This document shows positions 8,866-18,370 of a DNA stretch of 64,000 nt, one piece after another (positions within the stretch are counted from its first letter, which is position 1; each line of letters starts with the position of its first letter). The stretch is taken from positions 1 to 64,000 of the forward strand of contig NZ_CANLYK010000004.1 of assembly GCF_947495325.1 (NCBI RefSeq), read 5' to 3'. Under the pieces are notes generated by a model. It did not search any database. It had not been told where the DNA came from and saw only the letters and a list, made by a program, of their open reading frames with translations. This DNA is from an uncultured Allomuricauda sp. (lineage in GTDB: Bacteria > Bacteroidota > Bacteroidia > Flavobacteriales > Flavobacteriaceae). The position numbers and the translations under genes were made by a program.

Positions 8866-8882
8866 TATTCAAAACTATTTTA

Positions 8883-10991
8883 ATGCTCAAAAGAATTACC
8901 CTTTTATCTGTATTACTCTTCCTAAACTATGGTTGCACCCAAAAATCAAAAAAAGTGGAGTACAAACACACTAATGCCCTTGTTCATGAAACCAGCCCCT
9001 ATTTATTACAGCATGCTCACAATCCTGTAAACTGGGAAGCTTGGAGTCCTGAAGTTTTAGAGCGTGCAAAAAAAGAGGACAAACCACTTCTAATAAGCAT
9101 AGGTTATGCCGCCTGTCATTGGTGCCATGTAATGGAAAAAGAATGTTTTGAAGACGAGGAAGTAGCCCAAATGATGAACGAAAACTTCATCAATATTAAA
9201 ATTGATAGGGAAGAACGACCCGATGTTGATCAAATTTATATGGATGCCATTCAAATGATGTCAGGAAACGGTGGATGGCCCCTTAACATGGTTGCCCTCC
9301 CAGACGGAAGACCCTTTTGGGGAGCTACATATGTTCCCAAAGAAAACTGGATTAAATCCCTGAAACAACTTACGGATTTGTATAAAAACGATAAATCTAA
9401 AATAGTACAATACGCAAGTGATCTGGCAAATGGAATCAATGCCATTAATTTAGTTGAAAACAAAAGTGAATCAGGAATTTACACTCTTGACCAGTTGAAT
9501 ACCGCTGTAACAAATTGGTCTAAATACTTTGATGATTTTCTTGGAGGCTATAAACGTGCGCCGAAGTTCATGATGCCCAATAATTGGAATTTTTTACTTC
9601 ACTACGCCACCGCTAGTTCTAATCCAGAAATAATGGATTACGTGAATACCACGCTCACACGTATGGCCTACGGTGGAATTTATGACCATGTTGGCGGAGG
9701 CTTTTCCAGATATGCCGTTGACACTAAATGGCATGTGCCCCACTTTGAAAAAATGCTTTACGATAACGGCCAACTTGTGAGTTTATATGCCAAGGCCTAC
9801 GCCGTTACAAAAAACAACCTATATAAAGATGTTGTGGAACAAACAATTGGTTTTGTTGAAGAAGAGCTGCTTGATGAAAAAGGAGGCTTTTATTCTTCGT
9901 TGGATGCAGATAGTTTGGACGAACATGGCGAATTGGAAGAAGGGGCGTATTACGTCTGGACAAAGGAAGAATTGTCTAATTTACTTGGTGATGATTATAA
10001 AATCTTTGCGGATTATTACAATATCAATTCCTATGGGCTTTGGGAAAAAGGGAATTATGTTTTGATTCGGGACAAAACTGATGATGAGATTGCAAAAAAG
10101 CACGATGTCACCGTTTCTATCTTAAAAGAGCAATTAAAAAATTCACTGAACACCCTAAAAGAAAAAAGAACGGTACGCCCTAAACCCAGATTAGATGACA
10201 AGATACTCACATCTTGGAACGGATTAATGTTAAAAGGTCTGGTAGACGCCTATAGATATTTAGGCGATGAAGCTTATCTTACCTTGGCACTGAAAAATGC
10301 CAGTTTTATTGAAAAAGAAATGATCAAAGAGGATCACTCCCTTTTCCGAAACCACAAGGAAGGAAACAGCACTATAAATGCGTTTTTGGAGGACTATGCC
10401 TCCACAATTGAAGCTTTTCTTGCGCTTTATGAGATAACTTTTGATGAAACGTGGTTGAATCACTCTAAAAGAATGTTGGACTATACCAAACTGCATTTTT
10501 TAGACAAGGAATCCAGTATGTTCTTTTTTACTTCAGATGAAGATGATTCGCTTATCAGAAGAAGCATTGAAACCAGCGATAATGTAATCTCGGCTTCAAA
10601 TTCCATTATGGCTAAAAACCTATTGAAGTTCCATAAACTCTTTCCTGAAGAGGGCTATGGGGAAATTGCGAAACAAATGCTTAAAAACGTCCAAGATAAT
10701 TTTGATGAAAGTGCACAGGGATATGCCAATTGGATGCATTTGGTTTTATATGAAAATCAAAACTTTTATGAGATAGCCGTCGTTGGCAAAAATCATAAAG
10801 ATCTGGGGAGAGAAATTAGTAGTAACTATTTACCAAACAGTATTTTGGTAGGCTCAGAAAAAGAAGGAAGCATCGACCTATTGAAAAACAGGTATAATGA
10901 AGGACAGACTTTAATCTATGTTTGTATTGAAGGAGCTTGTAAACTGCCAGTCACATCAAGCGAAGAAGTTTTAAAACAATTAAAAGATTAA
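8883..10991 (+). CDS. Thioredoxin-domain (DUF255, YyaL/SPATA20-like) lipoprotein
   Basis: Of 702 residues, the N-terminal part is a thioredoxin-like fold with GYAACHWCH (Cys78 and Cys81 as CxxC) and the family marks HNPVNW and GGWPLN. The rest is an alpha/alpha toroid resembling glycan-processing enzymes. Family members are called YyaL or SSP411; the reaction is not established. I take the start at 8883, which gives a lipoprotein-like signal (LNYGC, Cys18) and places the gene after the dodecin terminator. The frame is open from 8802, but that region contains the terminator. The mature protein is probably periplasmic and membrane-anchored, unlike cytosolic YyaL. Confidence 0.9.
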   Translation: MLKRITLLSVLLFLNYGCTQKSKKVEYKHTNALVHETSPYLLQHAHNPVNWEAWSPEVLERAKKEDKPLLISIGYAACHWCHVMEKECFEDEEVAQMMNENFINIKIDREERPDVDQIYMDAIQMMSGNGGWPLNMVALPDGRPFWGATYVPKENWIKSLKQLTDLYKNDKSKIVQYASDLANGINAINLVENKSESGIYTLDQLNTAVTNWSKYFDDFLGGYKRAPKFMMPNNWNFLLHYATASSNPEIMDYVNTTLTRMAYGGIYDHVGGGFSRYAVDTKWHVPHFEKMLYDNGQLVSLYAKAYAVTKNNLYKDVVEQTIGFVEEELLDEKGGFYSSLDADSLDEHGELEEGAYYVWTKEELSNLLGDDYKIFADYYNINSYGLWEKGNYVLIRDKTDDEIAKKHDVTVSILKEQLKNSLNTLKEKRTVRPKPRLDDKILTSWNGLMLKGLVDAYRYLGDEAYLTLALKNASFIEKEMIKEDHSLFRNHKEGNSTINAFLEDYASTIEAFLALYEITFDETWLNHSKRMLDYTKLHFLDKESSMFFFTSDEDDSLIRRSIETSDNVISASNSIMAKNLLKFHKLFPEEGYGEIAKQMLKNVQDNFDESAQGYANWMHLVLYENQNFYEIAVVGKNHKDLGREISSNYLPNSILVGSEKEGSIDLLKNRYNEGQTLIYVCIEGACKLPVTSSEEVLKQLKD

Positions 10992-11012
10992 TAAAAACTT
11001 AAAATCAATGTC

Positions 11013-11038
11013 TTGTTGAAAAACAGGATTTAACTTTG
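11013..11038 (+). promoter_or_regulatory. Candidate promoter of the MscS gene
   Basis: TAACTTTG at 11031-11038 matches the Bacteroidota -7 consensus exactly. A TTG at 11013-11015 could be the -33 element, though the 15-base gap is slightly short. The start codon is 22 bases beyond the -7 box. Confidence 0.45.
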
Positions 11039-11060
11039 CCTTGTCTTTATTGAAGTAATC

Positions 11061-11882
11061 ATGGAACAACTTAAAAACTTTGAACAGCATTTGGAAAAGG
11101 CCATAGATTGGTTTTGGGATTTTATGCCTAATCTAATACTGGCAATTGTTATATCAATTGCTGGATTATGGGTTATCCGTTTTATAAATAAAATGGTTCG
11201 TAAGTTTTTTGAACGAAAAGACTATGATCTTACGTTGGAAAGTTTTTTACAGAGCTTTATTAGTATTGCACTCAAAGTTCTTCTTTTTGTCGTGGTTGTA
11301 ACCCAACTAGGGGTAAAATCCTCTTCCCTTGTGGCAATGGTAGGTGCCGCTGGCTTGGCCATTGGTCTGGCGCTACAAGGCTCTTTGGCAAATTTTGCAG
11401 GTGGGGTTTTGATTCTGCTTTTTAAACCTTTTAAAGTTGGCGATTGGATTTCTGCTCAAGGTATTGACGGTAGCGTTAAGCAAATCACCATTTTTAGCAC
11501 CAAACTGAATACGTTTGGAAATCAGGTTGCCATTATACCCAATGGGCAACTTTCTAACGGGAGTATCATAAACTACAATATGGAGGACACACGGAGAGAT
11601 AAATTTGATGTAGGAATTGGTTATGGCTCCAACATAAAACAAGCTAAGGAAATTCTGTTACAGATTTGTTCAGATACTGAAGATATTCTTAAAGAGCCCG
11701 CACCTGAGGTTTATGTAGGAGAGCTAGGCGATAGTTCTGTGAACCTTACGCTACGCTTTTGGGCTAAAAATGAAGTTTTTTGGGCAGCCCACTTTCATGT
11801 AATTGAAGAAACCAAACTGCGTTTTGACCAAGCAGGAATTGAAATTCCGTTCCCGCAAAGGGTTGTTCATGAAGCGGATTAG
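11061..11882 (+). CDS. MscS-family mechanosensitive ion channel
   Basis: Small-conductance channel that opens under membrane tension and releases solutes in hypo-osmotic shock. Of 273 residues, three membrane helices fill about 20-130. The pore helix TM3 shows the Ala/Gly pattern VGAAGLAIGLALQGSLANFAGG. The beta domain follows with FKVGDWI and IPNGQL, then the alpha/beta C-terminus. Length equals classical MscS. The stop overlaps the tsaB stop by four bases on the other strand, so the two transcripts converge with no spacer. Confidence 0.96.
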   Translation: MEQLKNFEQHLEKAIDWFWDFMPNLILAIVISIAGLWVIRFINKMVRKFFERKDYDLTLESFLQSFISIALKVLLFVVVVTQLGVKSSSLVAMVGAAGLAIGLALQGSLANFAGGVLILLFKPFKVGDWISAQGIDGSVKQITIFSTKLNTFGNQVAIIPNGQLSNGSIINYNMEDTRRDKFDVGIGYGSNIKQAKEILLQICSDTEDILKEPAPEVYVGELGDSSVNLTLRFWAKNEVFWAAHFHVIEETKLRFDQAGIEIPFPQRVVHEAD

Positions 11883-12556
11883 TTCTTTTTCTTTCCCTGA
11901 AGAACAAAATCCTTTAAATAATAAGGTTCAAAATAAGCCACATCCTCAAAAGTACCTTCTTGGTATTTTTTGAAGGCAATTCGTGCCATTTCCTTTGCTG
12001 ATGGAACAACGGAGGTATTAAAATGGAAATTAGTAGACTTCAAGATTTTTTTACATTTTTCCGCTCCGCTACCAACAACATAAACCTTGGAATATGAACT
12101 AAATTCATTGAACGAGTTATCATCAATAATTTCTGCCCTCGTATCCCGAATCTCAACATAGCCTGAATCGTAAACTACCGAATACACTTCCATGCGCCTT
12201 GCATCAAGAACAGGAATGACCAGCTCTCCTTTCGATACTTCAATTTGGTTGGCCATACTTTCAAGAGTAGGTACAGAGATTAGAGGCAGATCCAAAGAAA
12301 AACACAATCCCTTTGCAGCGGAGACCCCAATGCGCAATCCTGTGTACGAACCTGGCCCTTTGCTAATAGCAATTGCATCCAAATCTGAAAAAGATAAAGA
12401 AGCCTCTTCCAAGGCTTCTTTTATAAATACATGTAATTGTTCGGAATGTGAATAGTTGACCGCATTGTTCTCTTTAAGACAAATAATATTATCCTCATTG
12501 GAAATACCAACGGAACAATTGGTTGTAGCTGTTTCTAAATTGAGTATTCTGGCCAT
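11879..12556 (-). CDS. tsaB: tRNA threonylcarbamoyladenosine biosynthesis protein TsaB
   Basis: Partner of TsaD and TsaE in making t6A37 on ANN-decoding tRNAs in the cytoplasm. The 225-residue protein has the ASKHA-fold marks NLETATTNCSVGI, the YSHSEQLH segment and SKGPGSYTGLRIG. The frame also opens at a GTG (12565); I prefer the ATG at 12554-12556, which gives the usual MARILNLET start. It is the last gene of the efflux locus (16 bp after the TolC gene), so an essential tRNA-modification gene may depend partly on that transcript. Confidence 0.95.
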   Translation of the reverse strand: MARILNLETATTNCSVGISNEDNIICLKENNAVNYSHSEQLHVFIKEALEEASLSFSDLDAIAISKGPGSYTGLRIGVSAAKGLCFSLDLPLISVPTLESMANQIEVSKGELVIPVLDARRMEVYSVVYDSGYVEIRDTRAEIIDDNSFNEFSSYSKVYVVGSGAEKCKKILKSTNFHFNTSVVPSAKEMARIAFKKYQEGTFEDVAYFEPYYLKDFVLQGKKKN

Positions 12557-12572
12557 AGCGGCCACAAAGATA

Positions 12573-13898
12573 CTAGTTTAAGGAAATAGGAATACCAAAG
12601 TAGAACTCCAATATTTTCAGCCTGAAAATATAGTCGTATTTGGTTCGGATTACATCGGCCTCAGCGTTGTCCAATCTTGATTGGGCCTGGCTAAAATCAA
12701 ATGCATTCATCAATCCAACATCAAAGCGCTCTCTGGCGTAATCATAAGCCAATCTTCGTGCATCCAACGTCTTTTCAGCAGCTTCGTATGCTTTAAAGAA
12801 AGAGGTTACATCTACATAGGCTTGATTGATATTGGTCTCCAATTCAAGTTTTTGTTGCTCTAGTTGAACTTTGGAGATATCCACATTGATTTTTGCTCGT
12901 TTTACATTGTTTCTAGTACTCCAACCATTAAAAATGGGGACATTTAGTTGTGCTCCATAGGAGATTCCATCAAAAATGTACAATTGGTCAAAAAAGTTGC
13001 CAAAAACAGAATTTTGATCAGAATATCTCGTATTATAGTTGAAAAAACCGGTTAGCGTCGGATACCTGGCACCTTTTGCTATTTCTAAATCTTTCTCAGA
13101 AAGTTCAACACTGCTTTCAGAAAACTTAATATCATTTCTAAAAGTCAACGCCTTATCGAAAATCACTTTGGGCGAGTTGTTGAGAATATCGGAAACAGGT
13201 ATTTCAAAAGACTCTTCTGCAATATCAAAATTTTCGTAATCCGTGATTTGCAACAATTGTGCAAGGTTTATCTTAGAAATCAATACCAAGCTCTCTCCAT
13301 TGACAACTTGCTGTTCTTGATTGGCGGCCGTGGCTTCGATTTCCAATAAATCTCCACGAGGAGAAACACCGGATTCCACAAGTTCCTTCGTTCTCATTAA
13401 ATCTTGCTCAGTAACAGCAAGCTGCGCTCTGAATGTTTTTAATGTTTCCTTATTGGACAAAACTTGAAGATATGCATTGGCGACATTTAATCTAATATCA
13501 TCTTTAATATCATCAACCCGGTATTGATTTGCAATCCCATTCAATCTTGCCCTTTGAATTCTCTTAAAGTTTCGAAGTCCGTCAAACAAAACTATATTGG
13601 ATGACAGGTTAGCACTGACATTCAAAATCGTATTTGTGGTTGGTTCATTGGTTGCAGGGTTAAAGGATAAACCGGTATTCGATGATATGGTCGATGAACC
13701 ATTCAAATTAGGAATAAGTGCCCCGATTGCATCTGACTCATCTATCTTGGCATTTTCCAAGTCCAGCTCAAACTGTTCAATGGTCAAGTTGTTTTCTACG
13801 GCATATTCTACACACTCCTGCAATGTCCATTTTCGCATTTGAGCACTGGAGATACATACTGAACACAGTAATAGTATGATTGTTATTCTTGTCTTCAT
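12573..13898 (-). CDS. TolC-family outer-membrane efflux protein
   Basis: A 441-residue outer-membrane channel with a signal peptide ending in ISSAQ and the two outer-membrane-efflux repeats. The WTLQECVEYAVENNLTIEQ opening and the C-terminal VGLMNAFDFSQAQSRL segment are typical. It would form the exit duct for the ABC exporter encoded just upstream. It is the only TolC in the locus, although there are two adaptor genes and four permeases. The 42-bp gap to the adaptor gene suggests one transcript. Confidence 0.94.
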   Translation of the reverse strand: MKTRITIILLLCSVCISSAQMRKWTLQECVEYAVENNLTIEQFELDLENAKIDESDAIGALIPNLNGSSTISSNTGLSFNPATNEPTTNTILNVSANLSSNIVLFDGLRNFKRIQRARLNGIANQYRVDDIKDDIRLNVANAYLQVLSNKETLKTFRAQLAVTEQDLMRTKELVESGVSPRGDLLEIEATAANQEQQVVNGESLVLISKINLAQLLQITDYENFDIAEESFEIPVSDILNNSPKVIFDKALTFRNDIKFSESSVELSEKDLEIAKGARYPTLTGFFNYNTRYSDQNSVFGNFFDQLYIFDGISYGAQLNVPIFNGWSTRNNVKRAKINVDISKVQLEQQKLELETNINQAYVDVTSFFKAYEAAEKTLDARRLAYDYARERFDVGLMNAFDFSQAQSRLDNAEADVIRTKYDYIFRLKILEFYFGIPISLN

Positions 13899-13939
13899 TC
13901 TTTTTTTGATTTTTTGATTGATATTAATTGGTTGATTGA

Positions 13940-15052
13940 TTAATCATCGGCATTGTCCTTCTTCTCCAATTTGTTCCAAACCTTGATTTTGTCATCTTCC
14001 TCAAGCCCAGAGACTATTTCAACATCTATTCCATCACTAACTCCTAATTCTATGTCTTTGCGTTCAAATTCATTTTCCCCTATTTCAATTTCAACAAAGG
14101 GTTTCTCTGTTTCCTTATCAAATTGCAATAGCGCTTCCTTGAGCGTTAGAACGTCCTTTTTCTCCTCCAAGACTATTGATGCATTTGCACTATATCCAGC
14201 TCGCACATAGATGCTGTCATTGACTACCAGGTCACCTTCAATCTTAAACTGCACAGCTCCTTCAGTTTCCACTCCTTTAGGAGCAATGAATTTAAGTTTT
14301 GCATCAAATTTGTTCTTTTCCAATGCTCCAAGGTTGATTTCCAATGGCATCCCAACATGTAATTTACCAACCTCAGCTTCATCAACCTCACCTTCAAAAA
14401 TCATTTGTTGCATATCCGCTATTGTGGCAATTGTGGTTCCGTCATTAAAGTTATTACTCTGGATAACCTGATCCCCTTCTTTAACTGGAATTTCTAAAAT
14501 TGTACCAGATACAGTGGCCCTTATATTGGTGTTGGCACTAGATGATCCTCCGGCTGAACCTTTCCGTATGATTTGATAATCTGCACGGGCATTTTTTAAT
14601 TCTTGTTGCGCTTGATCATAGGTTAATTGCTGGGTATTGAAGTCTTGACTGGCAATAACGCCTTTATCAAACAAAGCCTTATTTCTATTATACTCAATCT
14701 TTGCATTGTTCAAAGCCAACTCTGCATTTCGTACACGACCCGCGGCCTGATTCAAAGATTGCTCATTGGGAACAACTTTTATGGACGCGATCAAGTCTCC
14801 TGCTTTTACACTGACCCCTTCTTCCAAATAAATCTTATCTATTATTCCAGAAATTTGTGGTTTAATATTAATCTCATCTTCAGGGATTACTTTTCCGGTG
14901 ACAATCACTTTGTTTACAATGTCCTTTTTCTCTAAAGATTCTGTTTTATATAATTGAGCTGGAGTACTATTTTGCTTCAGAAAATATACGATTGCGTATA
15001 AAATTCCTATACTCAAAACTCCAATTAACCCATACTTTACATACTTGTTCAT
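13940..15052 (-). CDS. MacA-like periplasmic adaptor (HlyD/RND family), copy 2
   Basis: A 370-residue membrane-fusion protein: one N-terminal membrane anchor (about 7-25), a lipoyl-like half-motif (VTGKVIPEDEINIKPQISG), an alpha-helical hairpin (about 95-165), the second lipoyl half and beta-barrel domains. It links the inner-membrane ABC permeases to TolC. The other adaptor at 18371-19483 has exactly the same length and closely similar wording, including FERKDIELGVSDGI near the C-terminus, so the two are paralogues. It lies 39 bp after a permease gene. Confidence 0.93.
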   Translation of the reverse strand: MNKYVKYGLIGVLSIGILYAIVYFLKQNSTPAQLYKTESLEKKDIVNKVIVTGKVIPEDEINIKPQISGIIDKIYLEEGVSVKAGDLIASIKVVPNEQSLNQAAGRVRNAELALNNAKIEYNRNKALFDKGVIASQDFNTQQLTYDQAQQELKNARADYQIIRKGSAGGSSSANTNIRATVSGTILEIPVKEGDQVIQSNNFNDGTTIATIADMQQMIFEGEVDEAEVGKLHVGMPLEINLGALEKNKFDAKLKFIAPKGVETEGAVQFKIEGDLVVNDSIYVRAGYSANASIVLEEKKDVLTLKEALLQFDKETEKPFVEIEIGENEFERKDIELGVSDGIDVEIVSGLEEDDKIKVWNKLEKKDNADD

Positions 15053-15091
15053 TATATTTTTTTTGATTGTTATCTAATTATACGTATTTGG

Positions 15092-16348
15092 TTATTCTTC
15101 TCTTAATGCCTCTATTGGTCTTACTTTGACCGCTTTGTTGGCCGGAATCAATCCTATGAGAACACTTAGGCTCACCATCAACAGGAATGATATTAAAAAC
15201 TGGGGTATACTTACCATTGGGTTTACAAATGGAAAATCTTCACCACTACCCCACATGGAATTTAAAAATGCCAATATACCTACGGAAATCGCAAACCCTA
15301 TAAGTCCGGCAAAAGCCGTCAACACAATAGCTTCAACAACTATTTGTCGTTTAACCGTTCTTGGTGTTGCTCCCAGAGCTCTCCGTACCCCAATCTCTTT
15401 GGTACGCTCTTTCACGGTAATCAAAAGGATATTACTTATGGCAATGACTCCAGCAAGTAGGGTAAAAATCCCTACGAAAAAGGAAAAGCCTTTTAAAACA
15501 TCGGTAAATGATGAAATATTATTGAAAATTTCAGACATATCGAAACTGCCTATAGCTCTTTGGTCATCTGGATGGATATCGTATTTGTTCTTTAATATTT
15601 CCTTAATCTTATTCTCAACTACTGGGACTTTTGTGTTTGGTTCCACAGAGATGGCCATCCACCCCATTCGGTCTCCTGTATTAAATGCTTTTTGAAAAGT
15701 GGTGAATGGGATAAAAACCGCATTTTCACCATCAATATTTATGTTATTGTTTGGCTTATAGATTCCCACAACAGAAAAGAACACCCCATTGATACGGATA
15801 TCTTTTCCTATGGCATTTTCACCTTTATCAAATAATAATTTATAGGTCTCCTCTCCTATTACGCATATTTTTTTGGAATCTGCTATATCGGTTTTATTCA
15901 AAAATCTTCCCTCAATCAATTTCTTTTTGGTGATGTTGTCAATTTCAGGATAATCTCCATAAACAGAAGAACCACTTGTTCTGCCCTCTCTATAAACCGT
16001 AACTGTTGTCCTATGGCTACCTAATTCTATTCTGGGTGCCAATACTTCAATTTCCGGTATTTGTCTTTTCAATATTTCGGCATCCTCAATCTTATAACGT
16101 ATTCTTCTACCTCTTTCAAAACCTTTATAGGGTTCAGAAGTAGATTGCCCCCAAACAAACAGGCTATTTGATGCCGTTCCTGCAAAAACCTTGTTAAAGC
16201 CATTGCTCATGCCATTGGCGGAGCCCAAAAGCAAAATGAGAATAATCATAGCGAAAATAACCCCCAGCATGGTCAAAAATGTACGGAACATATTCTTTCC
16301 CAAAGTGTGGAAAATCTCAACCCATAAGTCTTTATCGAACAACCACAT
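15092..16348 (-). CDS. MacB-like ABC permease, type B, copy 2
   Basis: A 418-residue permease with four membrane helices: one near the N-terminus (NMFRTFLTMLGV then a hydrophobic run), a large periplasmic MacB_PCD domain (about 50-270), and three C-terminal FtsX helices. The ERTKEIGVRRALGA coupling segment contacts the ATPase. It has no ATP-binding domain. It shares VYGDYPEI and overall length with the permease at 19522-20781, which marks both as the B type of two permease types in this locus. The start lies two bases after the stop of the A-type gene. Confidence 0.92.
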   Translation of the reverse strand: MWLFDKDLWVEIFHTLGKNMFRTFLTMLGVIFAMIILILLLGSANGMSNGFNKVFAGTASNSLFVWGQSTSEPYKGFERGRRIRYKIEDAEILKRQIPEIEVLAPRIELGSHRTTVTVYREGRTSGSSVYGDYPEIDNITKKKLIEGRFLNKTDIADSKKICVIGEETYKLLFDKGENAIGKDIRINGVFFSVVGIYKPNNNINIDGENAVFIPFTTFQKAFNTGDRMGWMAISVEPNTKVPVVENKIKEILKNKYDIHPDDQRAIGSFDMSEIFNNISSFTDVLKGFSFFVGIFTLLAGVIAISNILLITVKERTKEIGVRRALGATPRTVKRQIVVEAIVLTAFAGLIGFAISVGILAFLNSMWGSGEDFPFVNPMVSIPQFLISFLLMVSLSVLIGLIPANKAVKVRPIEALREE

Positions 16349-16350
16349 AA

Positions 16351-17580
16351 TTATTTATCACTGAGTGCAACAATCGGTTTAACATTAGCTGCCTTTATTG
16401 CGGGAATCAACCCTGCCAACACACCTGCAACAATTAGAATAATGGTTGCGGTAACCACGGTAGACAAACTGACCGATGGATTACTAAATGCCGGAGTATT
16501 AATGTTTGGTCCTATTAAGGATAATATGATCCACGCAAAAATCAACCCTATAAAACCTGATAATGTTGTTATAAAGGTCGATTCCAAAAGCACTAGATTG
16601 ATAATCTGTTTGGGCATGGCACCCAAAGCTTTTCTAACTCCTATTTCCTTAGTTCTCTCTTTAATGGTAAAGACCATAATATTACCAATACCAACAATAC
16701 CGGCTATTAAAATTAGAAAACCAACTCCTATACTTATGGTATTCAACACGGCTGAAAAACTGCTAATGTCATCAAACGCTTCGGCATAGTTCCAAACATT
16801 TACACCAGATTGGTCTTCTGGTGAAACCTTATGCCTTCTTTTCATGATATCCTCCAAACGCCCAGAAAATTCAAGTGCCTTGGTCAGGTCATAAGAAGGA
16901 TTGTACGTCAAGGCAATAGCGCTAATATCATTGGTGTTCCCGTAAGTCCTTTGATAGGTACTAATGGGCATATATATCCTTCGCTCCGCATTGTCATCTC
17001 CCTCATCAATAAATATCCCGATAACCCTGAACAGGGATCCATTGAGCTCAACAAACTTTCCTAGAGCATCTTCTTTTTTGAATAAGTCTTCCTTGACTTT
17101 TCGGCCGATAATGGCCACTTTGGATTTGTTTGTAAGGTCTGCATCATTAAAAAACCTACCGTTGGTAACAAGGATTTTTTCAATCATCTGGAATTCCGGA
17201 TGCACCGCCTGCACCCTATATGATCCTGTTTCACTTTTATATCTTGCGGAGGTTCCGTTAAAATAGCGTGCACTTAAATATTCAATGTCCTCTGGAAAGC
17301 TTTTCCTGATATAGTCAATATCATCGTTCTTAAATTGAACACGGCGCCCTTTCTCAAAACCGGCGTAGGCCTTTGAAGTAGTACCGGGCCTTATAAAAAT
17401 GGTATTAGTGGCATCATCATTAAACTGATTGGTAAAACCATTTTGCATACCGTTGACAGAAGCTAGCAACATGACAAGAATAAATATGGCCCATCCAACA
17501 GAAAAACCTGTTAAAAAAGTCCTTAGCTTATTGTTCTTAAGCGTATGAAATATCTCTTGCCAAATATCCCTATCAAACAT
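16351..17580 (-). CDS. MacB-like ABC permease, type A, copy 2
   Basis: A 409-residue permease with the same fold: N-terminal helix, periplasmic MacB_PCD domain, three FtsX helices and the ERTKEIGVRKALGA coupling segment. The opening MFDRDIWQEIFHTLKNNKLRTFLTG matches the permease at 20807-22051, so both belong to an A type. The start overlaps the ATPase gene end by eight bases. A and B proteins probably form a heterodimer, since they are always encoded side by side here; this is inference. Confidence 0.92.
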   Translation of the reverse strand: MFDRDIWQEIFHTLKNNKLRTFLTGFSVGWAIFILVMLLASVNGMQNGFTNQFNDDATNTIFIRPGTTSKAYAGFEKGRRVQFKNDDIDYIRKSFPEDIEYLSARYFNGTSARYKSETGSYRVQAVHPEFQMIEKILVTNGRFFNDADLTNKSKVAIIGRKVKEDLFKKEDALGKFVELNGSLFRVIGIFIDEGDDNAERRIYMPISTYQRTYGNTNDISAIALTYNPSYDLTKALEFSGRLEDIMKRRHKVSPEDQSGVNVWNYAEAFDDISSFSAVLNTISIGVGFLILIAGIVGIGNIMVFTIKERTKEIGVRKALGAMPKQIINLVLLESTFITTLSGFIGLIFAWIILSLIGPNINTPAFSNPSVSLSTVVTATIILIVAGVLAGLIPAIKAANVKPIVALSDK

Positions 17581-18274
17581 ATTGTTCTGCCCTAACTTGT
17601 TTTATTTTCTTATCCTCAACAATAACCCCATCTTTTAAGTGCACAATTCTCTTGCACATATGGGCAATATCCTCTTCGTGCGTTACCACCAAAATAGTAT
17701 TGCCTTCATCGTTGATTTTTTGAATCAAATCCATAACCTCATAAGAAGTAGTACTGTCCAACGCACCTGTTGGTTCATCAGCTAAAAGAACCTTAGGTTC
17801 AGCTGCCATGGCACGCGCAATAGCGACCCGTTGTTTTTGTCCCCCGGACAATTCACTTGGTAAATGCGTTGCCCATTCTTTTAGACCCACTCGCTCCAAG
17901 TAACTCAATGCCTTAACTTGACGCTCTTTTCTTCCTACCTTTTGATAATATAGAGGTAGTGCCACATTCTCCAAAGCGGACTTATAATTGATAAGGTTGA
18001 AGGATTGAAAGATAAATCCTAGGAATTTGTTTCGATATTGGGCAGCCTTGGTCTCTGTAAGGTCTTTAATGGGAACACCGTCTAAAATGTATTCTCCACT
18101 ATCTGCTCCATCCAACATTCCCAAGATATTGAGTAAGGTAGATTTTCCAGATCCTGAAGACCCCATGATTGCGACAAGTTCCCCTGCCTCTGCCGTAAAA
18201 TTGATTCCCTTTAAAACATGAAGGGAATTACTCCCCATTTTATAGGATTTGTGAAGGTCTTTGATTTCTATCAT
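17573..18274 (-). CDS. ABC exporter ATP-binding protein (LolD/MacB type)
   Basis: A 233-residue ATPase with Walker A GSSGSGKST, signature LSGGQKQRVAIARA, Walker B VLLADEPTGALD and the H-loop VVTHEED. The family drives mechanotransmission-type permeases that push substrates from the periplasm rather than across the inner membrane. It is the only ATPase in a locus with four permeases, so it may serve both A/B pairs. It overlaps the downstream permease by eight bases and follows an adaptor gene after 96 bp. Confidence 0.96.
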   Translation of the reverse strand: MIEIKDLHKSYKMGSNSLHVLKGINFTAEAGELVAIMGSSGSGKSTLLNILGMLDGADSGEYILDGVPIKDLTETKAAQYRNKFLGFIFQSFNLINYKSALENVALPLYYQKVGRKERQVKALSYLERVGLKEWATHLPSELSGGQKQRVAIARAMAAEPKVLLADEPTGALDSTTSYEVMDLIQKINDEGNTILVVTHEEDIAHMCKRIVHLKDGVIVEDKKIKQVRAEQYV

Positions 18275-18370
18275 GATTGGTGATATTAGCTATCTGGATT
18301 CCAACTCCAGTAATAGGACTTACAAGTTGTTAAAATGTTACAAGAATTATTGAAATTTTTTGTTAAATAA

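Noticed and set aside
8802..8882. N-terminal extension of the DUF255 lipoprotein
   Set aside because: It would overlap the end of dodecin and translate through a strong terminator; the ATG at 8883 gives a lipoprotein signal.
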